A stretch of DNA of 64,000 nucleotides from Burkholderiaceae bacterium (GCA_024235855.1 JACKLN010000003.1:186001-250000), one strand, 5' to 3'; shown: positions 46,461 to 55,772, counted from the stretch's first letter. Program-made: numbers and translations. Notes: generated by a model from the sequence alone, not told the origin.

Positions 46461-47392
46461 GGTGTGTCTTCCTTCGCGAACCAGCGCACGGCGGCTTCGG
46501 CCGGTGCAGCGGGGGTCGCCGACGAGGCGCAGGGTTCGTCGTCCGGATCGAAGGCGCGGTCACCCTGCGGATCGGCCACGCCCGTGGGTTTGAGCGTCTC
46601 GAAGGGAAAGAGTTTCCGGTCCGCCAGGTGCGACGGCACCACCGTGGCCATGGCGCGGAACATGTTGTCGGTCCGGCCGGGGTACTGGCGCTCCCACTCG
46701 CGCAGCATGGCGCGCACCTGCACGCGCTGCAGGTTGTCCTGGTTGCCGCACAGCGTGCAGGGGATGATCGGGAACTGGCGCACCTCGGCGTAGCGTTCGA
46801 GGTCGGTCTCGGCCACGTAGGCCAGCGGGCGGATGATGGTGTTGCGGCCGTCGTCGCTCACCAGCTTGGGCGGCATGCTCTTCATGCGCCCGCCGAAGAA
46901 CATGCTCATCAGCAGCGTCACCACGATGTCGTCGCGGTGGTGGCCCAGCGCGATCTTCGTGGCCCCCAGTTCGCCCGCGACGCGGTACAGGATGCCCCGC
47001 CGCAGCCGCGAGCACAGGCTGCACATGGTCTGCCCTTCCGGGATCAGCTTCTTGACGATGCTGTAGGTGTCCTGGTTCTCGATGTGGAAGGGCACGCCCA
47101 GCTTCGTCAGGTACTCGGGCAGCACGTGTTCCGGGAAGCCGGGCTGCTTCTGGTCGAGGTTGACGGCGATCAGCTCGAAATCCACCGGCGCGCGCTGTCG
47201 CAGGCCCATCAGGATGTCCAGCAGCGCGTGGCTGTCCTTGCCGCCGGACAGGCAGACCATCACCTTGTCGCCCGGCTCGATCATGTTGTAGTCCACGATC
47301 GCCTGGCCCACCTGGCGGTACAGGCGCTTGCTCAGCTTGCGGTCCTCGAAGGCCTGCTTGCGCGGGTCGGGTCGGTGGGTGGCGGTGTCCAT
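46457..47392 (-). CDS. ttcA: tRNA 2-thiocytidine(32) synthetase TtcA
   Basis: 311 residues. PP-loop ATP pyrophosphatase motif CLSGGKDSHALLDIL near 47-61, CxxC motifs MCSLCSRLRRG near 122-127 and CTLCGN near 213-217 for the iron-sulfur cluster, and GHHRDDIVVTLL. It thiolates C32 of tRNA. The start TGATG junction overlaps the folB stop by one base. Confidence 0.96.
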   Translation of the reverse strand: MDTATHRPDPRKQAFEDRKLSKRLYRQVGQAIVDYNMIEPGDKVMVCLSGGKDSHALLDILMGLRQRAPVDFELIAVNLDQKQPGFPEHVLPEYLTKLGVPFHIENQDTYSIVKKLIPEGQTMCSLCSRLRRGILYRVAGELGATKIALGHHRDDIVVTLLMSMFFGGRMKSMPPKLVSDDGRNTIIRPLAYVAETDLERYAEVRQFPIIPCTLCGNQDNLQRVQVRAMLREWERQYPGRTDNMFRAMATVVPSHLADRKLFPFETLKPTGVADPQGDRAFDPDDEPCASSATPAAPAEAAVRWFAKEDTP

Positions 47393-47790
47393 CACAGGCC
47401 CTCCTTGAGGCCGAAGACCTCGACGCCCACGGCGTCGCAGTCGGGGTAGACGTCGGGCTTCTCGGTGCTCACGCGCGCGGCGCGCACCCGCGGGTGCGCC
47501 AGCATCGCGGCCAGCACGTCGTCGGCCAGCGTCTCCTGCAGGTGGATGTGGCCGCGCGCCACGCGCTCGGCGATGCTGCGGCGGATGAAGTCGTAGTCCA
47601 CCACCTCGTCGAGCTGGTCGTGGGTGGGCGTGGAGAGCGCCAGCGGCACGAAGAGATCCACGTTGATCAGCACGCGCTGCTCGCCCTTCTTCTCGAAGTC
47701 GTGCACGCCGATGTTGATCCAGACCTCGTAGTCGCGCAGGAAGAGGCGCCGGCAGTCCATCAGGCGCGGGTGTTGGAGCAGGGTCTGCAT
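47392..47790 (-). CDS. folB: Dihydroneopterin aldolase
   Basis: 132 residues (MDCRRLFL, ten residues in, is a possible alternative start). FolB/FolX fold: FLRDYEVWINIGVHDFEKKG near 17-36, LDEVVDYDFIRRSIAERVA near 60-78 and HIHLQETLADDVLAAML with the catalytic Glu and Lys region. It converts dihydroneopterin in folate synthesis. Between a pteridine-reductase-like SDR and ttcA. Confidence 0.92.
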   Translation of the reverse strand: MQTLLQHPRLMDCRRLFLRDYEVWINIGVHDFEKKGEQRVLINVDLFVPLALSTPTHDQLDEVVDYDFIRRSIAERVARGHIHLQETLADDVLAAMLAHPRVRAARVSTEKPDVYPDCDAVGVEVFGLKEGL

Positions 47791-47802
47791 GGCGGTGGAG
47801 CC

Positions 47803-48603
47803 TCAATCTTCTTTGGCCAGGAACAGCACGTCGCGCGGCTGGGCCTGCAGGTGCTGGCCGCCGTCGACCAGCAGGGTGGTGCCGGTGATCGCCGGCGATT
47901 CGAGCAGGAAGGCGACCGCTCGCGCGATGTCCTCGGGCGTGGACGAGCGCTCCAGCGGCGTGAGCCGGTGCGCGCGCTCGAACTCGGCCGTGTCCATCGG
48001 CCCGGAGACCAGGGTCACGCCCGGCGCCACGCCGCACACGCGCGTGCGCGGCGCCAGCGCCTGCGCCAGCAGCGTGTTGGCAGACTCCAGCGCGGCCTTG
48101 CTCAGGGTGTAGCTGAAATAGTCGGGATTTGGGTTCCAGAGCTTCTGGTCGAGCAGGTTGACCACCGCGCCACCGCCGGCAGGATGTCCGGGCGCGCTGA
48201 CGCACGCGTGCAGCGCTCGCGCCAGCACGATGGCCGGCGCGGTGTTGGCGCGCCAGTGGCGCTCCATCGCGGCGTAGGAGAAGTCCGCCACTGCGTCGTA
48301 CTCGAACAGCGAGGCGTTGTTGACCAGCGCGTCCACGCGCCCGAAGTGCGCCTGCACCGCCGGCAAGAGCGCGGCGCAGGCGCCCTCGTCGGCCAGGTCG
48401 GCGGCAAAGGCGTGGGCGTGGGCGCCGAGGGCCTGGGCATCGCGCACCGTCTGCGCGGCGTCGTCGGCCGAGCCGCGGTAGTGCACCGCCACGTCCCAAC
48501 CCCGTCCCGCGAGGTGCAGGGCGATGGCACGGCCCAGCCGCCGGGCACTGCCGGTGACGAGGACCACGGGGCGGTCGGTGGCGGGTGGGGTGGCCGGGGC
48601 CAT
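47803..48603 (-). CDS. SDR-family oxidoreductase, pteridine-reductase-like (FolM type)
   Basis: 266 residues. Rossmann motif VLVTGSARRLGRAIALHLA near 14-32, NNASLFEYDAV near 95 and catalytic YTLSK near 163. Asp (LLDQKLW) stands where most SDRs have the catalytic Ser, a trait of pteridine reductases such as PTR1 and FolM. It probably reduces dihydropterins or dihydrofolate, which fits its place 13 bp upstream of folB. SD AGGAAG precedes the ATG. Divergent from the MidA-like gene over 20 bp. Confidence 0.85.
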   Translation of the reverse strand: MAPATPPATDRPVVLVTGSARRLGRAIALHLAGRGWDVAVHYRGSADDAAQTVRDAQALGAHAHAFAADLADEGACAALLPAVQAHFGRVDALVNNASLFEYDAVADFSYAAMERHWRANTAPAIVLARALHACVSAPGHPAGGGAVVNLLDQKLWNPNPDYFSYTLSKAALESANTLLAQALAPRTRVCGVAPGVTLVSGPMDTAEFERAHRLTPLERSSTPEDIARAVAFLLESPAITGTTLLVDGGQHLQAQPRDVLFLAKED

Positions 48604-48609
48604 GCTTCC

Positions 48610-48615
48610 TACAAT
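48610..48615 (+). promoter_or_regulatory. -10-like TACAAT 8 nt before the MidA-like gene
   Basis: TACAAT followed by eight bases and the ATG at 48624. It lies in the 20-bp divergent gap. No room for a long leader. Confidence 0.4.
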
Positions 48616-48623
48616 GCGGCGCG

Positions 48624-49739
48624 ATGCGCGACGAACCCGCCAGTGTAGCCAGCCCCCCGCTTTCCGCGGGCGCGCAGGCCTTGGCGCACGTGACCGAGGC
48701 CATCACCCGGGACGGGGGGTGGTGGCCCTTCGACCGCTTCATGGCCTTCGCGCTGTACGAACCCGGCCTGGGCTACTACGCGCGCGGCGACGTGATCTTC
48801 GGTGCGATGCCCGAGGGCGGCAGCGACTTCGTCACCGCGCCCGAGCTGTCGCCGCTGTTCGCCCGTGCGATGGCGGCGCAGCTGGCGCAGGCGCTCGAGG
48901 CCACCGGCACACAGGACCTTTGGGAATTCGGCGCCGGCAGCGGCGCGCTGGCCGCCGAGCTGCTGGCCGCGCTGGGCGAGCGCCTGGCGCGTTACCACGT
49001 GGTGGAAGTGTCCGGTGCGCTGCAGGCGCGCCAGCGTGAACGCCTGGCCGCCTTTGGCGACCGCGTGTGCTGGCACGCCGCCTGGCCCGAGGCCTTCGAC
49101 GGCGTGGTGGTCGGCAACGAGGTGCTGGACGCGATGCCGGTGCAGCTGCTGCACTTCGACGGCCGGCAGTGGTTCGAGCGCGGCGTGGCCGTCGTCGATG
49201 GCGCGCTGGCCTGGGCTGACCGCCCCACCACCCTGCGCCCGCCGGTGGACGCCGCCTTCGTGCCCGGCACCGTCACCGAGATCCACCCGCAGGCCCAGGC
49301 CTGGGTGCGGTCGCTGGCCGCGCGGCTGCAGCGGGGCGCTGTGTTCCTCGTCGACTACGGTTTCCCGGAAGCAGAGTATTGGCTTCCGCAGCGCCACGGC
49401 GGCACGCTGATGTGCCACCGCGCGCACCGGGCCGATGGCGACCCGCTGGTGGACGTCGGCCTCAAGGACATCACCGCCCACGTGGACTTCACCGGCATCG
49501 CGGTGGCCGGCCAGGACGCCGGGCTGGAGGTGCTGGGCTACACCTCGCAGGCGCGCTTCCTGCTCAACTGCGGGCTGGTGCCGCTGCTGGAGGCCGCCGA
49601 CGTGCGCGAGCGGGCCATGGCGCAGAAGCTGATCCAGGAGCACGAGATGGGCGAGCTCTTCAAGGTCATCGGCTTCGTCAAGGGCCCGTGGTTCGAGGCG
49701 CTGGGCTTCGCCGACGGCGACCGCAGCCACCGGCTCTGA
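48624..49739 (+). CDS. MidA/NDUFAF7-family SAM-dependent methyltransferase
   Basis: 371 residues. MAFALYEPGLGYYARGD near 40-56 is the family opening, GSDFVTAPELSPLF near 67-80, SAM motif WEFGAGSGALAAEL near 100-113, and DGVVVGNEVLDAMPVQLLHF near 155-174. The mitochondrial homologue methylates an arginine of complex I subunit NDUFS2; the bacterial target is not established. Followed by a DUF2905 gene after 17 bp. Confidence 0.9.
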   Translation: MRDEPASVASPPLSAGAQALAHVTEAITRDGGWWPFDRFMAFALYEPGLGYYARGDVIFGAMPEGGSDFVTAPELSPLFARAMAAQLAQALEATGTQDLWEFGAGSGALAAELLAALGERLARYHVVEVSGALQARQRERLAAFGDRVCWHAAWPEAFDGVVVGNEVLDAMPVQLLHFDGRQWFERGVAVVDGALAWADRPTTLRPPVDAAFVPGTVTEIHPQAQAWVRSLAARLQRGAVFLVDYGFPEAEYWLPQRHGGTLMCHRAHRADGDPLVDVGLKDITAHVDFTGIAVAGQDAGLEVLGYTSQARFLLNCGLVPLLEAADVRERAMAQKLIQEHEMGELFKVIGFVKGPWFEALGFADGDRSHRL

Positions 49740-49756
49740 ACCCGCGCACCACACGC

Positions 49757-49948
49757 ATGCGCTGGCTGCTCGTCTTCCTGATCGCCACGCTGGTCTTCAA
49801 CGGCGTGCGCGGCTGGCTGCAGAAGATCGGCCTGGGCAAGCTGCCTGGCGATTTCACGGTCCGGCTGTTCGGCCGCGAGCTCTACGTGCCGCTGGCCAGC
49901 AGCCTGCTGCTGAGCTTCCTGGCGATGGGCATCGGGTCGTTCTTCTGA
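49757..49948 (+). CDS. DUF2905 small membrane protein
   Basis: 63 residues. Two hydrophobic helices (MRWLLVFLIATLVFNG and PLASSLLLSFLAMGIG) around the conserved KIGLGKLPGDFTVRLFGREL loop, the G-x-L-P-G-D signature of DUF2905. Function unknown. Commonly next to the MidA-like gene in this order. Confidence 0.9.
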   Translation: MRWLLVFLIATLVFNGVRGWLQKIGLGKLPGDFTVRLFGRELYVPLASSLLLSFLAMGIGSFF

Positions 49949-49962
49949 ACCCAGGGGTTCAG
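49945..49962. terminator. Hairpin across the stops of convergent DUF2905 gene and cca
   Basis: CTGAACC, loop CAGG, GGTTCAG: a perfect 7-bp stem. No U-tract on either strand. Confidence 0.45.
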
Positions 49963-51185
49963 GCCGCGAGCGCGGCCGAGATGGCGTCGGCCCGCGCGGC
50001 GTGCACGGCTCGCCCGATGTCGGGACCCTTCGCCCCGCGCGCCTGCGCGGCGGCGGCCACGGTCGCGGTGTCCACCGCGCGCGCTGCATCGAGCAGCGGT
50101 GGCAGCCGATCGGCGGGCCCGTAGATGTCGTCCTCGTGGCCCAGGCGCCCACGGGCATCGCAGGCGCCGGCCTGCAGCACGAGGGCAAAGCGCTCCGGCC
50201 GCCGGATCGCGTCGCAGCGTTCGAACAGGCGCAGCAGCGCGGCGGCGCCCAGCGTGTTGCTGGCGTGCAGGTGGCCGTGCTCGCGCGCCACCACGTCGGC
50301 CAGGTCGCGGCAGTCGCCCGGCACGCGCAGGCGTTCGGCCAGGGCCTGCGCCAGCTTCGCACTGCGCTGCTCGTGGCCGTGATGGCGCGGCAGCAGTTCG
50401 GCCGGCGTCGTGCCCTTGCCCAGGTCGTGGCACAGCAGGGCCCAGCGCACCGCCAGCGGCTGTTGCGTGCGCGCGGCCTCGTCCAGCACCATGCCCAGGT
50501 GCACGCCGGTGTCGACCTCGGGGTGGAACTCCGGCCGCTGCGGCACGCCCCACAGGCGATCCACCTCGGGCAGCAGGCGCTTCAGCGCGCCACATGCGCG
50601 CAGCACGGCCAGCATGCGGCTGGGCTTGTCCGCCATCAGGCCGCGGGCCAGTTCCTGCCACACGCGCTCGGGCACCAGGGCATCGACCTCGCCTTGGTCC
50701 ACCAACTGGCGCAGCAGGGTCATCGTTTCCGGCGCCACGCTGAAATCGGCAAAGCGGGCCGCAAAGCGGGCGAGCCGCAGCAGGCGCACCGGGTCCTCGG
50801 CGAAAGCGGGCGAGACATGGCGCAGCACGCGTGCGGCCAGGTCGCGGCGGCCGCCGTGCGGGTCCACCAGCGTGCCGTCGGGGCCGCGGGCGATGGCGTT
50901 GATCGTCAGGTCGCGCCGCGCCAGGTCTTCCTCCAGCGTGACGTCGGGCGCGGTGTGGAAGACGAAACCGTGGTAGCCCCGCCCGCTCTTGCGCTCGGTG
51001 CGCGCCAGCGCGTATTCCTCGTGCGTGCGCGGGTGCAGGAAGACCGGGAAGTCCTTGCCTACCGGCTGGAAGCCGGCGTCGAGCATTTGCTGCGGCGTGG
51101 CACCCACGACCACCCAGTCGCGGTCGCCGGCCGGCAGGCCGAGCAACGCGTCGCGCACCGCGCCGCCGACTTCGTAGATCTGCAC
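49959..51185 (-). CDS. cca: Multifunctional CCA tRNA nucleotidyltransferase
   Basis: 408 residues. N-terminal nucleotidyltransferase motif YEVGGAVRDALLGLPAGDRD with catalytic GDRDWVVVG at 19-28, RTERKSGRGYHGF, DLARRDLTINAIA near 90-102. A C-terminal HD phosphohydrolase domain follows (MVLDEAARTQQPLA, LLCHDLGKGTTP, HEQRSA). This is the class II proteobacterial enzyme that adds and repairs the tRNA 3' CCA. Operon slt-epimerase-GST-cca, 9 bp from GST. Confidence 0.96.
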   Translation of the reverse strand: MQIYEVGGAVRDALLGLPAGDRDWVVVGATPQQMLDAGFQPVGKDFPVFLHPRTHEEYALARTERKSGRGYHGFVFHTAPDVTLEEDLARRDLTINAIARGPDGTLVDPHGGRRDLAARVLRHVSPAFAEDPVRLLRLARFAARFADFSVAPETMTLLRQLVDQGEVDALVPERVWQELARGLMADKPSRMLAVLRACGALKRLLPEVDRLWGVPQRPEFHPEVDTGVHLGMVLDEAARTQQPLAVRWALLCHDLGKGTTPAELLPRHHGHEQRSAKLAQALAERLRVPGDCRDLADVVAREHGHLHASNTLGAAALLRLFERCDAIRRPERFALVLQAGACDARGRLGHEDDIYGPADRLPPLLDAARAVDTATVAAAAQARGAKGPDIGRAVHAARADAISAALAA

Positions 51186-51194
51186 CGCGCGCGC

Positions 51195-51875
51195 CTACCG
51201 GTGCTGCCGGTAGGGCTCGTCCTCGGCGATGAAGTCCTGCTCCGCCAGCGCGTCGGCGATCCAGGCGGCCACCGCCGGGTGCGCGACGACCCGGTCCATG
51301 TAGGCCCGCGTGGCCTCGCCCACCGGCAGGCCGTAGCTGCGCAGCCGCATCACCACCGGGGCGTAGAACGCGTCGGCGGCGCCGAACGCGCCGAACAGGA
51401 AGGGCCCGCCGGACATCGCCAGCGCGTCGGCCCAGATCGCCTCGATGCGCGCCACGTCGGCGCGCACGGCCACCTGCTCGGCCCAGATCCGCGCGCCGAC
51501 CTCATGCAATGAGGCTTCGATGTTCATCGGGCAATGGTTGCGCAGCGCGGAGAAGCCGCTGTGCATCTCGGCGCTGACGCTGCGCGCGCGAGCCCGCGGG
51601 TTCGCGTCAGCGGGCCAGACGCCGGCCTGCGGGAAGCGGTCGGCCAGCGTTTCGGCGATGGCCAGCGTGTCCCACACGGCAAAGCCCTCGTCCAGCAGCA
51701 GCACCGGCACCTTGCCCGCGGGGCTGACCGCGGCCACGGCGCGCCGGAAGGGCGAGTCGGGCGAGAAGTCGAAGCGCAGCTTCTCCTCGGTGAACGCGAT
51801 GCCGCAGGCGCGCATCAGCACCCAGGGGCGCATCGACCACGAGGAGTAGTTCTTGTTGCCGATGACCAGGTGCAT
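51195..51875 (-). CDS. Glutathione S-transferase family protein
   Basis: 226 residues. Thioredoxin-like N-domain beginning LVIGNKNYSSWSMRPWVLMR with the likely catalytic Ser near 10-12, the cis-Pro segment GKVPVLLLDEGFAVWDTLAI (the family's E/D-S loop reads W-D-T here), and a helical C-domain with GPFLFGAFGAADAFYAP. It resembles maleylacetoacetate-isomerase/zeta-like GSTs found between the epimerase and cca genes in this order. Substrate unknown. Confidence 0.88.
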   Translation of the reverse strand: MHLVIGNKNYSSWSMRPWVLMRACGIAFTEEKLRFDFSPDSPFRRAVAAVSPAGKVPVLLLDEGFAVWDTLAIAETLADRFPQAGVWPADANPRARARSVSAEMHSGFSALRNHCPMNIEASLHEVGARIWAEQVAVRADVARIEAIWADALAMSGGPFLFGAFGAADAFYAPVVMRLRSYGLPVGEATRAYMDRVVAHPAVAAWIADALAEQDFIAEDEPYRQHR

Positions 51876-51897
51876 CCCGTGTCCTTCGCAGCGTGGG

Positions 51898-52863
51898 TCA
51901 GCCCCGGCGCGCGTGCGCCCGGTAGTCGTTGAAGCGGTGCCGACCCGGGCCGCCGCCGAGGTAGCGCGGCACCACCGCGCCCAGCGCGGCCGGCGTGATG
52001 CCCAGCGCGTCCAGTCCGGGCAGCGTGCCGCTGGCCACGTTGGGCACTTTCATCGAATCCAGGTTGTCGGCCGACATCAGCGGCTCGCCCGGCGCCAGCG
52101 CCATCAGGGCGGCCTGCAGGCGCCCGGCGGCATCGGGCAGCGGGATCACCCGGCGTTCGTGGCCGGCCCAGCGCCCGGCCAGGCGCACCAGGTCGGCGAG
52201 CGTGAAGACCTCGGGCCCGGTGGCCTCGAACGTGCGGCCGACGGTGTCCAGCCGCTCGAGCGACCGCCACAGCGCCGTGGCCACGTCCTCCACCCACACC
52301 GGCTGGAACTGCGCGCCGGCGCCGGCCAGCGGCACGAACGGCGCCAGGGCCTGCAGCCGGGCAAAGGTGTTCATGAAACGGTCGTCGGCACCGAAGATCA
52401 CCGACGGCCGCCACAGCGTGAGCGCCAGCCCGGCGGCCTGCAGCACGGCTTCGCCCTCGGTCTTGCTGCGCAGGTAGTTCGACGGCGCGCCCGGCCCGAC
52501 CCCGAGTGCGCTGACATGGACCAGCCGTGTGACACCCGCCTGCTGCATGGCGCCGGCCAGGGTACGCGGCAGGGCCACGTGCACGCGCTCGAAGGCCTCG
52601 GCGCTGCCGTGCAGGATGGCCACCAGGTTGACCACCGCGTCGCAGCCGGCGAGCAGCGAACGCAGCGCCGCGGCGTCGTGCACGTCGGCGGGCATCAGTT
52701 CCACGGTCGGCAGGCACTGCAGGTCGCGACCGTGGGCCAGGCGGCGGGTGGGCACGCGCACGGTCCATCCGGCGCGCACCAGGCGCTCGCAGGTGGATCG
52801 GCCGACGAAGCCGGTGCCGCCCAGCACCAGCACCCGGCGGTTGGCGCCCGGTGTGGTGCTCAT
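51898..52863 (-). CDS. NAD(P)-dependent atypical SDR (NDUFA9-like complex I-associated epimerase family)
   Basis: 321 residues from the ATG at 52863. N-terminal NAD(P) motif VLVLGGTGFVGRSTCERL near 11-28, VVNLVAILHG near 75, LVHVSALGVG near 113 and YLRSKTEGEAVL (Y-x-x-x-K) near 127. The remainder follows the NDUFA9/YbjT-like family. The role in bacteria is not settled; a ubiquinone or complex-I-related function is proposed for relatives. ATGA overlap with slt upstream. Confidence 0.85.
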   Translation of the reverse strand: MSTTPGANRRVLVLGGTGFVGRSTCERLVRAGWTVRVPTRRLAHGRDLQCLPTVELMPADVHDAAALRSLLAGCDAVVNLVAILHGSAEAFERVHVALPRTLAGAMQQAGVTRLVHVSALGVGPGAPSNYLRSKTEGEAVLQAAGLALTLWRPSVIFGADDRFMNTFARLQALAPFVPLAGAGAQFQPVWVEDVATALWRSLERLDTVGRTFEATGPEVFTLADLVRLAGRWAGHERRVIPLPDAAGRLQAALMALAPGEPLMSADNLDSMKVPNVASGTLPGLDALGITPAALGAVVPRYLGGGPGRHRFNDYRAHARRG

Positions 52864-54920
52864 GGCAGCTCCTTGTCCGTGGCCGGCGCGTCGGTGCGCC
52901 GCGGGCCCACGGTCGGCCCCAGCCTGGCCTTCAGGCTGGTGCCGCCCTCGCCCAGCACATGGGCGTAGTGCACGGCATTGGTCAGCACCTTCTTGACGTA
53001 GTCCCGCGTCTCGTTGAACGGGATGTTCTCGACCCACGCCGCCGTCTCCAGCGTGCCGCCCTCGCGCCAGCGCCGCGGGCGGTTGGGGCCGGCGTTGTAG
53101 CCGGCAATCGCCAGCGGCTGCGCACCTTCGAAGTCGTCGAGCAGCAGCTTCAGGTAGGCCGTGCCCAGCTGCAGGTTGACGTGCGGGTCGGTGATCATCG
53201 ACGGCTTGTAGTCGAGACCGATCTTGCGCGCCGTCCAGCGCGCGGTGGCCGGCATCAGCTGCATCAGCCCGCTGGCGCCGACGACGCTGCGCGCGTCCAT
53301 GATGAAGCGCGACTCCTGGCGGATCAGGCCGTAGATGTAGGCAGTCTCCAGGCCGGCGGCCTTCGATTTCTCCACCACCTCGTCACGCAGCGGCGTCGGG
53401 AAGCGCTGGGCCACGTCGACCACGCCCTGGGTGCGTTCGCTGGTGTTGATGCAGCGGTCCCAGACCTCGCGCTCGCAGGCCCAGGCGGCGGCGGTGAGCA
53501 GGGCGCGGTCGGCGTCGGCGCGCTGGCGCAGTTCGCGCAGCGTGAAGTTCCATTCGCGCACGCCTTCGCTGCGCAGGCCCAGGCTCAGCAGCTGCAGCGC
53601 GCGTTGCAGGCCGGGCACGCCGCGCACCGCGGCGCGTTCCTCGGCGGTGGGCGCCGGGGGGCGCGGCGGCAGCGCGAGCCTGAGCCCCAGGTCCTCCAGC
53701 GCCAGCAGCCCGTAGAAGTCCCCGGGGTCGGACGCCAGCGTGCGCAGCATGCGCTCGGCGTGTGCCCGCTGTGCGTTGCCCATCTCGCCAGGCCGTGCCC
53801 TGGCCTGCAGCGCACGCGCGGCCCAGTAGTGCCAGTCGGGCGAGGCCTGCAGGGCGTCCGGCATGGCGGCGATGGACCGCTGGAGCAGCGCCCAGTCCGG
53901 GTTGCCGTCGGCGCGCAGCGCGGCCCGGGCTGCCCAGACCAGGTGTTCCTCGGGCCAGTCGATGGCGCCGTCGCCCTTCACCAACGCGAAGGCGCGTTCG
54001 TAGTGCTGGCGCGCCGCGGCCTGCTGGCGCATCGCGGCCCGGTAGCCGATGCCGGCCCAGGCCCGCGCCGCCAGTGCCGGCGGCAGCCGGCGGGACCAGT
54101 CGGTGGCCTGCGTGGCAGCCGCGTCGGCGTCGCTGGCGGCCATGCGCAGCAGCGCGAGCACCACCGCCTCGTCGCGTGCGCCGTCGCCCCGGGCGGCCGG
54201 CTGCTGGGTCAGCCAGCGCGCCGGGTTGTCCAGCAGCGCGCGCACACGGGCCTCGCTGGTCTTGTCCAGCAGCGCGGCGTCGGCCCGGGCCTCCTTGGTG
54301 CGGCCGCGTTCCACGGCCTGCTGGATCTTGGGCCAGATCTCGGCCGGCCCCAGGCGCCCGTCGGCTGCCATGGTGCGCGCCATCAGGTTGCAGCCATCGT
54401 CGTCGCGCTTCTGGCGCATCCAGACGTCGGCGGCGGCGGCCCGCACGTTCTCGCCGGCCTGGTGGCGCAGCAGCAGCGTGTAGCAGTCCACCTCCAGGTC
54501 GTCGGCCATCTGGAAGCGCGGCTGTTCGCGGCGGAAGTTGTCCCAGTCGCGGCGCTCGCCGAGTTCCAGCAGCCAGTCGTTGCGCAGCCGGTCCTCGACG
54601 TAGGTGCCTGGCCAGCGGGCGTAGAAGGCCTCGAGGTCGGCCTGGGTGGCGGTCTTCAGGCGCAGGCCGATGGACCAGTAGTCGGCCCACGGCGCCAGCG
54701 GATGCCGGCGCTCGATCAACTGGTCACGCAGGAGGTCCAGCTTGGCGCCGTCCTTGGCGCGCACCGCCTCCCGCGCCTGCAGCACCAGGCTGTCGTCCGG
54801 CGACGGTGCCGGCACCTCGGCGCGCAGCGGGGCCGTCGCGCTGGCACACGCCAGCAGCACCAGGAGCAGGTGCAGGAAAGGGAGGCGCCGAGGCGCGCTC
54901 GTCAGGAGGCGGGAACCCAT
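52860..54920 (-). CDS. slt: Soluble lytic murein transglycosylase
   Basis: 686 residues. Signal peptide at 1-35 (FLHLLLVLLACASATAPLRA). A long alpha-superhelix (about 40-500) of paired helices follows, then the SLT domain: IYGLIRQESRFIMDARSVVG with the catalytic Glu, ASGLMQLMPATARWTA, LQLGTAYLKLLLDDF and IAGYNAGPNRPRRW. It cleaves peptidoglycan to anhydro-muropeptides in the periplasm. TAAATT lies 6 nt before the ATG. First gene of slt-epimerase-GST-cca. Confidence 0.95.
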   Translation of the reverse strand: MGSRLLTSAPRRLPFLHLLLVLLACASATAPLRAEVPAPSPDDSLVLQAREAVRAKDGAKLDLLRDQLIERRHPLAPWADYWSIGLRLKTATQADLEAFYARWPGTYVEDRLRNDWLLELGERRDWDNFRREQPRFQMADDLEVDCYTLLLRHQAGENVRAAAADVWMRQKRDDDGCNLMARTMAADGRLGPAEIWPKIQQAVERGRTKEARADAALLDKTSEARVRALLDNPARWLTQQPAARGDGARDEAVVLALLRMAASDADAAATQATDWSRRLPPALAARAWAGIGYRAAMRQQAAARQHYERAFALVKGDGAIDWPEEHLVWAARAALRADGNPDWALLQRSIAAMPDALQASPDWHYWAARALQARARPGEMGNAQRAHAERMLRTLASDPGDFYGLLALEDLGLRLALPPRPPAPTAEERAAVRGVPGLQRALQLLSLGLRSEGVREWNFTLRELRQRADADRALLTAAAWACEREVWDRCINTSERTQGVVDVAQRFPTPLRDEVVEKSKAAGLETAYIYGLIRQESRFIMDARSVVGASGLMQLMPATARWTARKIGLDYKPSMITDPHVNLQLGTAYLKLLLDDFEGAQPLAIAGYNAGPNRPRRWREGGTLETAAWVENIPFNETRDYVKKVLTNAVHYAHVLGEGGTSLKARLGPTVGPRRTDAPATDKELP

Positions 54921-54926
54921 GCACTG

Positions 54927-54932
54927 AATTTA
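54927..54932 (-). promoter_or_regulatory. -10-like TAAATT 6 nt before slt, with possible -35
   Basis: TAAATT on the minus strand, six bases, ATG at 54920. AGGACA (54950-54955) sits 17 bp upstream and shares GACA with the -35 consensus, making this the best promoter match of the set. Confidence 0.5.
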
Positions 54933-55000
54933 GCGCAGGGGTCCCCGGCTGTCCTGCGCAGGGCCGTTCGTCGATGGGGGTCCCGGACGACCCAGGCGGT

Positions 55001-55621
55001 TCAGAAGCGCTTGCCGACGCCCACGGCCAGCAGCAGCGGGTCGACCTTGAAGGTGCCGGCCTTGGTGCCGGCGGAGAACACGTCGGTCTTGATCTGCACC
55101 TTCTTGACATCCAGGTTCAGCAGCCAGCCGCCGCCGAGCGGGAAGTCCACGCCGGCCTGCACCGCCAGGCCGAAGCTGTTCTTGTCGATCGACGGGTCCA
55201 GCGCGGTCACGACGGCCGGGGCGAATTCCACGCTGGAGAAGCGCGTGTAGTTGATGCCGGCGCCGACGTAGGGCCGGAAGCTCATGCCGCCGAAGTGGTA
55301 CTGCAGCGTCAGCGTGGGCGGCAGGTGCTTGAGCGAGCCGATCTTGTCGCCGCCTGCGCGGATGTCGTGCTTCTGCGGGTAGGTCAGGATCAGTTCCGCC
55401 GCGAGGTTCGGGCTGAAGAAGTAGGTGATGTCGACTTCGGGAATGGTCTTGTCGTTGACGCTCAGGTCCAGCCCGGTGCTGTCCTTGTTGGCCGACTGCA
55501 GGTTGACGGCACGCGCACGCACGAGCCAGTCGCCGCTGTCGTTCGACTGGGCCAGGGCGACGGGGGAGACGGCAGGCAGCAGGGCAGCGGCGGCCGCGGC
55601 GGCCATCCAGCGGATGTTCAT
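55001..55621 (-). CDS. OmpW-family outer membrane protein
   Basis: 206 residues from the ATG at 55621 (SD AGAGGATC). Signal peptide ending SPVALAQ. The mature part begins GDWLVRARAVNLQ and alternates strands for an eight-stranded barrel: TIPEVDITYFFSPNLAAELI, TLQYHFGGMSFRPYVGAGIN, YTRFSS and a final LLLAVGVGKRF ending in the Phe typical of outer membrane barrels. OmpW-type pores carry small hydrophobic compounds. Stands alone, upstream of and on the same strand as slt. Confidence 0.92.
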   Translation of the reverse strand: MNIRWMAAAAAAALLPAVSPVALAQSNDSGDWLVRARAVNLQSANKDSTGLDLSVNDKTIPEVDITYFFSPNLAAELILTYPQKHDIRAGGDKIGSLKHLPPTLTLQYHFGGMSFRPYVGAGINYTRFSSVEFAPAVVTALDPSIDKNSFGLAVQAGVDFPLGGGWLLNLDVKKVQIKTDVFSAGTKAGTFKVDPLLLAVGVGKRF

Positions 55622-55760
55622 GGAGATCCTCTTCACGGGGTTTGGCGGGCAACATCGCCCGCCCGAGGATTGGGCGCCCGCGGGTGGGTCATCGTGTTGC
55701 GTTGCAGCAAGGCTCTGACGAATCACGGATGACCTGCGTCAAGCGTGTCGGAATCGGGGC

Positions 55761-55766
55761 GACAAT
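55761..55766 (+). promoter_or_regulatory. -10-like GACAAT 6 nt before the cyclo-ligase gene
   Basis: GACAAT, six bases, ATG at 55773. No clear -35. Confidence 0.4.
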
Positions 55767-55772
55767 GCCGCC